Shown in pieces: positions 26,865-32,147 of a stretch of 32,147 nt of DNA (positions are counted from its first letter, which is position 1; each line of letters starts with the position of its first letter). The position numbers and the translations under genes are program-made. The notes under the pieces were generated by a model. It saw only the letters and a program-made list of their open reading frames with translations. It searched no databases and was not told the origin of the DNA. Source of the DNA: CAUZJO01 sp963580245 (lineage in GTDB: Bacteria; Sumerlaeota; Sumerlaeia; MVZB01). Location: positions 1 through 32,147 of the forward strand of contig CAUZJO010000040.1 in assembly GCA_963580245.1 (NCBI GenBank), read 5' to 3'.

Positions 26865-28484
26865 TCAATCGCCCGCCGCCACGGCCTTCTCTTCATCGCT
26901 GATGGCATATAGGTGCGTCTGCGTGCCGATGTAAACAACGCCATTGGCCGCGATCGGAGAAGAATAAACCGAAACGCCCATCTCGGTTTCGTTGATCAAC
27001 TTTTTTTCCTTGCTGGCCGCGAGCACCACGATCCGGCCGTCTTCGGCGCCAAGATAGACCTTCCCGTCGCCGACCAGCGTCGAACCCCACATGTGACTCT
27101 CCGTGTCATGCGACCAGTAAAACTCGCCCGTCTCGGCGTCCAGGCAATGGACCGTGCCGGCGTAATCGGCCGCGAACACCAGCCCGTCCGCGATTGAGAC
27201 GGTCGAGATCGTGTGATTGATTTTGTCGTATTCCCACACGCGCCCGCTCTGGGTGATGTCGCCGGTCTTCGTGGCGTCGATGCAAACCAGATTACCCACG
27301 CCTTCGCCATGCTCGGGGTCCTGGCCGATCGCGACGTAAACGCGGCCGTTGTGGAACACGGGCGTCGAAATGATCTCGCTCGGGCCGTTATAGGTCGCGT
27401 ATTTTTGTGGTTTGCCGTCGTCGCGGTGGCGATAGCGAGGGGGATTACAGTCGTAACGCCAGATTTCCTTGAAGACCAGGAACCCGTCCTCATCCTCGAC
27501 CGGTTCGGGATCGAAACCGTAACAGAACCCGTCGCCCGCGCCGAAGATCACCTGGCCCTTGCCTCCCACCTCGCCCCACGCCGGCGACGCCCAGTTGCAA
27601 TGGAAAAGCCGTTGGCTGATCCCGACGCCTTCCTCGCCGACCAACTCGCCCGTGTTCCTGTCGAGCGCGATGAAGGCCGGGGCCTTGGGCGATGGGATGT
27701 TGGTGTGCGACCAATCGACGCCGTTGGACGTCGCGACGTAAACCGTGTCGCCGACGACCATCACCGAGTTGCTGGCGATGTTGTGGGGGAAGACGCCCAG
27801 TTCATCACGCATGTCGAAACGCCAAATGATGTCGGCGACCTGGGAGTCGGAACCGATCGCGAGCGAGGGGTCGTCGGGTGCAGGCAAGGTCCCCTGCTCC
27901 TTGAGGCCGTCATGCGCCCCATCCATGTAGAGCTTCTCATACATAAACGGCCCGTCGTTGCCGTTGACCATCCCCTCGGTGTCAAGGCAAACGACCTCGC
28001 AACGGTTCGTGACGACGAAGACGCGGTCGCGATCAACACCGGGCGAGGAACAGATACCGAGGTATTCCCAATCGCTGACCTTGCCCGCGCCGAGCTTGGG
28101 CACGATCAGTTGCCAGATGAGTTCGCCGGTTTGTTCATCGAGACACATAATGATGCCGCGATCGCCGACGTGATCGGGATTGCGCGGCGATTCGTTGTTG
28201 GTCCCGACGAAGACTTTTCCGCCCGAAACGGTCGGATTGCCATAACACTGCGAACCCACCTTGGCCACCCACTTGACGTTCTCGGTGGTTGCCAAGTCGA
28301 TCTCCTCGCTCCCCTCCTTCATCCGGCCGGGGTCAAAGGAGTCGGGAAGCCCCGTTTCCTCGCTGACCATGTTGCGCGAGGCGTCCTTGCCCCAGATCGG
28401 CCAATCGGCGGCGGGGAGCCGCGCCGCGGCGACGAGAACGAGCAGCGTGATGAGGGACGTGGTTGTAATGTTCGTTCGTAACAT
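26865..28484 (-). CDS. Secreted PQQ-like beta-propeller protein
   Basis: A 539-residue exported protein. The signal peptide MLRTNITTTSLITLLVLVAA is followed by ARLPAADWPIWG. The rest is blades of the PQQ/BamB type: repeated (V/I)xGxxVYVG...CLDxxTGExxW units, such as IIMCLDEQTGELIWQL, AFIALDRNTGELVG and TVHCLDAETGEFYWSH. No PQQ or metal ligands of alcohol dehydrogenases can be assigned, so a binding or scaffold role is more likely than catalysis. A HCNWASPAWGEVGGKGQVIF segment between blades is Cys- and Trp-rich. The gene starts 12 bp after the stop of the larger propeller gene, so they form an operon. Both lack long low-complexity linkers. Confidence 0.85.
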   Translation of the reverse strand: MLRTNITTTSLITLLVLVAAARLPAADWPIWGKDASRNMVSEETGLPDSFDPGRMKEGSEEIDLATTENVKWVAKVGSQCYGNPTVSGGKVFVGTNNESPRNPDHVGDRGIIMCLDEQTGELIWQLIVPKLGAGKVSDWEYLGICSSPGVDRDRVFVVTNRCEVVCLDTEGMVNGNDGPFMYEKLYMDGAHDGLKEQGTLPAPDDPSLAIGSDSQVADIIWRFDMRDELGVFPHNIASNSVMVVGDTVYVATSNGVDWSHTNIPSPKAPAFIALDRNTGELVGEEGVGISQRLFHCNWASPAWGEVGGKGQVIFGAGDGFCYGFDPEPVEDEDGFLVFKEIWRYDCNPPRYRHRDDGKPQKYATYNGPSEIISTPVFHNGRVYVAIGQDPEHGEGVGNLVCIDATKTGDITQSGRVWEYDKINHTISTVSIADGLVFAADYAGTVHCLDAETGEFYWSHDTESHMWGSTLVGDGKVYLGAEDGRIVVLAASKEKKLINETEMGVSVYSSPIAANGVVYIGTQTHLYAISDEEKAVAAGD

Positions 28485-28496
28485 GGCGAATACCTC

Positions 28497-30830
28497 TTAG
28501 TCGTTGGAATAGACGGAAATGTTGTCGATAAACACGCGTTTCTTACTCTGCGGCGAGAAGCCGAACAGGCCGGGCGCGCCTTTGGCATGGGCGGTCTGGT
28601 GCGGGACTTCGATCGTCCAGCTTTCGGGCTCGGTCTCGCCACGCGGCCAGGCCTTGGCGCGGATGACCCCCGAACCGTCTTCAGCGACGTCGACCCGCGT
28701 CTTGAGCCGATACCACTTCTTGACCTCCCAGCTGAATGGGACCGAAACCTTGATCCGCTCGTGATTCGAACTGACCTCGATCAGCTGCCACTGGCCCTTG
28801 AGCGAGATGATGTAGCGTTGGTTGACCAGGCCCACGTCGGACATGATGCGCCGGTTGCCGTCGGTGCGCACGTCGGCCTCCATCGTATAGTTGCTCTCAT
28901 CGGGGTGGCCGATGAACGTCATCGAACGCTGGAAGAGCAGGCGGTCCAGCGTCTTGGTCAGCACCTTGTCGCCCTCGAGTTCGCGAATCTCCCACTTGAA
29001 CCTCCCGCCGATCCAGGGCAGTGGTGGGTAAGCGAACTTCACGCCCTGCTCGGTCTTGTGGTCCACCGCCAGCTCGAAACCGTCGAAGCCTTCATCGAAA
29101 GGCAAGTTCGGCAAGATGCGCCCGCGAACGAAACCGCTTCGCCCATCGTGATCCGACGCCCTGAACATCCCGGCGGAGATCTTCGCGTCCGGTCCGGCGA
29201 CCAGCGCGCCCCGCTGGTTGAAGCCGGCATCGAGCTTGGCTTTCACCTTGGCGGTGGGTGGGATGAACTTCTCCCAATGGACATGGGGCGCGCCGCTGAT
29301 CACGTGACCATCTGGGTCGACGGCTGACAGACGCACCGCTTTCTCGTCCCCCGGCCGCAGCAATACATCCGAGGGGATCGCCCGATATCCGCTCGCGGGC
29401 CCGCTCTCATGCGCGAGATCAAGTTGCGCGGAGGAGTCAGGCGGCTGGCGACTCGGCAGCGTGTCTTCAATGCCGAAACAGTACAGCTTTTTCGTCGTAT
29501 GGACGAAGAGCCGGCCGTTCCAGACCGCCGGTGAACCCAGGCCGTTGCCTTCGAGCTGTACCTTGCACAGCACCTCGGCCCTTTCCTCGCCGGGGCGAAT
29601 GATATAGAACAGACCCGATTGCATGGGGACGTAGAGCTTCCCGTCGGCGAAGAGCGGCGAGGCGTGCAATTGACTGTGATCGAGCTTTTCCCTCCACAGG
29701 ATTTCACCCGTTCCGGCATCCACGCAGCACAGTTCCCCGGTGTGGATGACCTGGTAGACGCGATTGCCGGCCAGGACCGGCGAGCTGGTGAAGATGCCGA
29801 GTTCGTTGCGCCACAGTTCGGCCGATTTATCCAACACAACGGGTCCAGCTTCTCCAGCGGCGGGCTCGGCCCCAAGCTTGAGCGCCACCATCCGGCCCGC
29901 CGTCGAATCGTCCATGTTTTCCTTGCCGTGCAGGGCGATGACGCGGTCGTCGCCCACGACCACCGAGCAATTGATACCGCCCGTGGAGAGTTGGTAGCGC
30001 CACAGCGGCTGGCCGTTGAGCGCGTTGATGCAGACAACGTTGCCGCAACCGGTCCCGGCGTAGAGGACTTTCTTATTACCCTGAACCCCAAGCACGGGGG
30101 TCGAAAACGAGCTATCCTTGGGCCCGACGCCGGGAGTCGAGGCCCAGACCAAATCCCCGGTCTCCTTGTCGAACGCGAAGAACCGGTCGCGGGCCGGCCC
30201 CTGCTTGCCCCAGTAGGATGTGATGCCATGATGGATGACCAGATCATCCACGATCACCGGTGCGCCGGTTCTCCCGTTGGGAAACGTGAGCCGCCCAAAG
30301 CGCTCCATCATCGAGTGTTCCCAGATCGTCTCGCCCTCGGGCGAAAGACACATGAACAGGCCGGGCGTGGTCATCAGGTAGAGCCGCCCGGTATTCGGGT
30401 CGATCGTCGGACTGCCGATGCTGTAACGGTTGTAAATGATATCGCTGATGAAATCGTTGAATCGCCGTTCCCAAATCAATTCCCCCGAATTCAGGTCCAG
30501 GCAGGCCAGGTATTCCTGAAGCTCCGGCCCGTCGCCGTGATACCCGAACACGTAGACCCTGTCGCCGGCGATGACCGGCGTGCCACGCCCCCACAGGTCA
30601 TGGGTCCAGAGCAGGTTTTCTCCCTCGGGGCTGACGCGGTCGGGGAGGTCCGTCTCCGCCGAAACGCCGTTCTGCTCGGGCCCGCGCCAACTGAGCCAAC
30701 CCGCCGCCCGCTCATGTTCGGCGGCGCGAACCTCCCCGGCGCAATGGAAGTTGATCACAATCAAGAGGGCATGGGCCGCAACCCACGCGATGAGACAACG
30801 GACTCGGTTCACCCTAATCTGGGCTTTCAT
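28497..30830 (-). CDS. Secreted PQQ-like beta-propeller protein with C-terminal beta-sandwich domain
   Basis: A 777-residue exported protein. The signal peptide is about residues 1-36 (CLIAWVAAHALLIVINFHCA...VRAAEHE). Residues ~40-460 are a PQQ-like propeller beginning WLSWRGPEQNGVSAETDLPD, with blades such as LACLDLNSGELIWERR and CCVDAGTGEILWREK. Residues ~475-777 include an interblade region and a final beta-sandwich (IGHPDESNYTMEADVR ... WYRLKTRVDVAEDGSG ... RVFIDNISVYSND) like the concanavalin-type domains of planctomycete sugar-binding or hydrolase proteins. It may bind glycans outside the cytoplasm. ATG 30830 was chosen; GAGGGAAG lies just upstream. It leads the minus-strand operon and is divergent from the MarR gene. 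Confidence 0.85.
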   Translation of the reverse strand: MKAQIRVNRVRCLIAWVAAHALLIVINFHCAGEVRAAEHERAAGWLSWRGPEQNGVSAETDLPDRVSPEGENLLWTHDLWGRGTPVIAGDRVYVFGYHGDGPELQEYLACLDLNSGELIWERRFNDFISDIIYNRYSIGSPTIDPNTGRLYLMTTPGLFMCLSPEGETIWEHSMMERFGRLTFPNGRTGAPVIVDDLVIHHGITSYWGKQGPARDRFFAFDKETGDLVWASTPGVGPKDSSFSTPVLGVQGNKKVLYAGTGCGNVVCINALNGQPLWRYQLSTGGINCSVVVGDDRVIALHGKENMDDSTAGRMVALKLGAEPAAGEAGPVVLDKSAELWRNELGIFTSSPVLAGNRVYQVIHTGELCCVDAGTGEILWREKLDHSQLHASPLFADGKLYVPMQSGLFYIIRPGEERAEVLCKVQLEGNGLGSPAVWNGRLFVHTTKKLYCFGIEDTLPSRQPPDSSAQLDLAHESGPASGYRAIPSDVLLRPGDEKAVRLSAVDPDGHVISGAPHVHWEKFIPPTAKVKAKLDAGFNQRGALVAGPDAKISAGMFRASDHDGRSGFVRGRILPNLPFDEGFDGFELAVDHKTEQGVKFAYPPLPWIGGRFKWEIRELEGDKVLTKTLDRLLFQRSMTFIGHPDESNYTMEADVRTDGNRRIMSDVGLVNQRYIISLKGQWQLIEVSSNHERIKVSVPFSWEVKKWYRLKTRVDVAEDGSGVIRAKAWPRGETEPESWTIEVPHQTAHAKGAPGLFGFSPQSKKRVFIDNISVYSND

Positions 30831-30890
30831 TTTGCTTCCCTCGCTGAGCCGGCTAGCCATCGCTCCGGGCCTCCGCCTTGCTCTATCGAC

Positions 30891-30919
30891 TTGCCAGTCT
30901 TGGACTTAGCGCGTAAAAT
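30891..30919 (+). promoter_or_regulatory. Sigma70-type promoter for the MarR gene
   Basis: TTGCCA (30891-30896) and TAAAAT (30914-30919) are each one mismatch from consensus and are 17 bp apart. The predicted start of transcription, near 30926, lies ~17 bp before the ATG at 30943. The box sits in the 112-bp gap shared with the divergent propeller operon, so the regulator could control both. Confidence 0.45.
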
Positions 30920-30942
30920 ATCCAACATCCGCCCTGGGAGCG

Positions 30943-31548
30943 ATGGTCGATGTGCAGGACGCACACAGAAGCGAGATTATAGCCGGGTTGAGGGCAACTT
31001 GCCAGCCTAATATGGTACCTACACGTATTAAAAACACCGGGCTCCGAAATGAGGTGACCGAAGAGCCGGCTGATGACCTCGGCGGCGATGCGCTGTCGGC
31101 CGACGACCCGCTTCGCCGCCGGCTGCCGCCCCTGCTACGCCGGGCCTGGTTCAGCCTGAACAAGTGCTTCCGGCGCCGCATCGCCCACCTGGGCCTGACG
31201 CCCGATCAGTTCTCGATCCTGCGCTGGCTCAACGAGCAGGACGGCCAGGGGGTCACTCAGAGCGAATTGACCCAGATGATGGCGAGCGATCCCAATACGA
31301 TCGCCGCGCTGCTGGGAAGGATGGAAGCGGAGGGTTGGATCAAGCGCGCGCCCCACGAGCACGACCGGCGGGCCAAGCGCATCCGACTCATGGCGCCCGG
31401 TCGGCGGCTCTATCACAAGTCACGCTCGATCGCCGTCGAGCTTCAGATGGCCGTGCTCTCGGACATCCCCGAGGCCGAACGCGAGACGTTCCTCGTGCGC
31501 CTCGAAACGCTCGCCCGGGCTAGCGAACGGGAGCTTGAGAAGTCCTGA
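30943..31548 (+). CDS. MarR-family transcriptional regulator
   Basis: A 201-residue DNA-binding protein. Residues ~55-190 form a MarR fold with dimer helices and a winged helix-turn-helix: LTPDQFSILRWLNEQDGQ, SELTQMMASDPNTIAALLGR, then the wing RAPHEHDRRAKRIRLMAPG. The Asp-Arg-Arg of the wing is conserved. The first ~55 residues are not conserved, so the start is uncertain. ATG 30943 fits the promoter but has a too-close ribosome site. ATG 31012 and GTG 31054 are alternatives, also without good sites. MarR proteins usually repress divergent genes and themselves, here possibly the propeller operon. The ligand is unknown. Confidence 0.85.
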   Translation: MVDVQDAHRSEIIAGLRATCQPNMVPTRIKNTGLRNEVTEEPADDLGGDALSADDPLRRRLPPLLRRAWFSLNKCFRRRIAHLGLTPDQFSILRWLNEQDGQGVTQSELTQMMASDPNTIAALLGRMEAEGWIKRAPHEHDRRAKRIRLMAPGRRLYHKSRSIAVELQMAVLSDIPEAERETFLVRLETLARASERELEKS

Positions 31549-31613
31549 AACTTGGCGGGCCTCGCCCCCCTACGAATTCGAATCCGCAGATGCGGCTCAA
31601 GAGGCATCGTATC

Positions 31614-31700
31614 TCACAAATCTTCAGGCCAAAGGCCTGTCCGACGGGCGATGCGGGCTAGCATCCTCGGCCCCAGTTCCTCGCGCGCGTGCTGGGCCAT
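31614..31700 (-). pseudogene. hicA: HicA toxin remnant (last 28 codons)
   Basis: MAQHAREELGPRMLARIARR followed by TGLWPEDL is the C-terminal end of HicA mRNA-interferase toxins, whose usual form reads EEIGPRMLARIAKHTGLTPEDL as I recall. The first two thirds, with the catalytic His and the RNA-binding sheet, are gone. The ATG lies 4 bp after the HicB stop, exactly where hicA starts in hicB-hicA pairs, so a deletion fused the start region to the tail (inference). A 28-residue product could be made but would not be a toxin. Confidence 0.65.
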
Positions 31701-31704
31701 CGAC

Positions 31705-31911
31705 TCACGCTGCAGCGAATCTGATCTCGAGCAGGTCGGGGCCAGCCTCGCCGTGTTCCAAGCGATCGGCCACGACGCGCAGAGCCAGGGCCTGGACTTT
31801 CGCCTTCGCCTGGTCCGGATCGCCGCCGTACGCCACCACCCCCGGCAGGTCAGGCGCCTCGGCGATCCAGCGACCGTCGTCCTCCCGCTCGATCTCAACC
31901 AAAAACGTCAT
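31705..31911 (-). CDS. hicB: HicB-family antitoxin, solitary
   Basis: A 68-residue HicB-fold protein: MTFLVEIEREDDGRWIAEAP, then DLPGVVAYGGDPDQAKAKVQ, which is the typical beta-beta-alpha core. It lacks a C-terminal DNA-binding domain, as do the short HicB forms paired with a downstream hicA. GGAGG lies 13 nt upstream of the ATG, rather far. The toxin next to it is deleted to a remnant, so the antitoxin is left without a partner here. It may still neutralise a HicA encoded elsewhere or bind its own promoter. Confidence 0.85.
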   Translation of the reverse strand: MTFLVEIEREDDGRWIAEAPDLPGVVAYGGDPDQAKAKVQALALRVVADRLEHGEAGPDLLEIRFAAA

Positions 31912-32147
31912 CTTCGCTCATACGCCTCCAGTGCCATATCTTACGTCATCTCGTTAGCCGTGCAAAGGCCAACCGACGAGAATCAGTGAATACTCAATTC
32001 GGGATGTGCTCGAGATGGATAGGTGTGCGTGGTGCCAAACTCAACGGCAAGCGAAACGCTGGCCTGGGCCCATGAGCGACAGTCTATGGTTTGAAGGCGT
32101 GTGGGAGAACGAAGCCCCCCCCCCCGGCGAACCTATTCACCCCTAAC
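31912..32147. other. Gene-free right end
   Basis: No gene is supported. There is a run of about ten C's near 32115. The sequence from GTGCG (32025) onward is dense in short pairings (AGCGAAACGCT) and could be the 5' end of a structured element cut by the window edge. Confidence 0.3.

Noticed and set aside
27213..28481. 422-residue plus-strand frame opposite the second propeller gene
   Set aside because: Antisense shadow with His/Arg/Val-rich composition; the minus strand has a signal peptide and propeller repeats.
29619..31010. 463-residue plus-strand frame opposite the first propeller gene and running into the MarR gene
   Set aside because: Antisense shadow; it overlaps the promoter and start of the MarR gene and shows no domain.

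Overview
The window is high-GC bacterial chromosome with about two dozen genes on both strands. No rRNA, tRNA or CRISPR array was found. Gene content points to Planctomycetota or a close relative (inference). The signs are secreted beta-propeller (PQQ-like) proteins in tandem, a right-handed beta-helix protein with an APVMKTLDQVEARTP-type segment, a GW-repeat secreted protein, a secreted protein with an N-terminal WFTIDGGGGTS-type domain, a membrane pyrophosphatase and pyruvate phosphate dikinase. There is no marker gene to fix the phylum.

Layout. 1-538 is gene-free but holds strong hairpins. 539-2575 is a large secreted protein. 2678-4435 (minus) is an IlvD/Edd-family sugar-acid dehydratase, divergent from a VOC/glyoxalase protein (4788-5249). 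5281-5653 is the wreck of a tyrosine-recombinase integrase. 5711-9852 holds a CPA1 Na+/H+ antiporter, a K+-dependent-type membrane pyrophosphatase and a small LPP20-like lipoprotein. 9880-10812 (minus) is a CysQ-like phosphatase. 11140-12149 holds a PilT-like ATPase missing its C-terminal part and a likely pseudopilin remnant. 12236-14801 (minus) holds a D-2-hydroxyacid dehydrogenase and ProA, separated by a multi-hairpin intergenic element. 15187-16476 is a DUF368 (PopT-type) undecaprenyl-phosphate transporter homologue. 16529-18347 (minus) is a beta-helix protein followed by a GW-repeat protein whose frame is broken by a TAA. 18502-20707 (minus) holds an archaeal/eukaryotic-type tRNA methylthiotransferase and trehalose-6-phosphate phosphatase. 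20799-23597 is PpdK. 23600-24450 is an AT-rich island with a membrane-anchored coiled-coil gene split by an in-frame TAA. 24452-25570 (minus) holds RecO and pterin carbinolamine dehydratase. 25699-30830 (minus) holds a lipoprotein metallophosphoesterase and two PQQ-like beta-propeller proteins. 30943-31548 is a MarR regulator divergent from them. 31614-31911 (minus) is a HicB antitoxin followed by the last 28 codons of a HicA toxin.

Most genes are housekeeping or envelope functions. Pyrophosphatase plus PpdK implies PPi-based energy economy: PpdK releases or uses PPi and the pump recovers energy from it. The antiporter beside the pump suggests coupled ion homeostasis (inference).

The least ordinary feature is the number of damaged genes: an integrase with its middle missing, a PilT missing its C-terminal part, a hicA remnant, and two genes interrupted by a single in-frame TAA. 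I found no convincing new multi-gene system. The best leads are the TAA-interrupted genes, the AT-rich island, the archaeal-type methylthiotransferase and the structured intergenic repeats.
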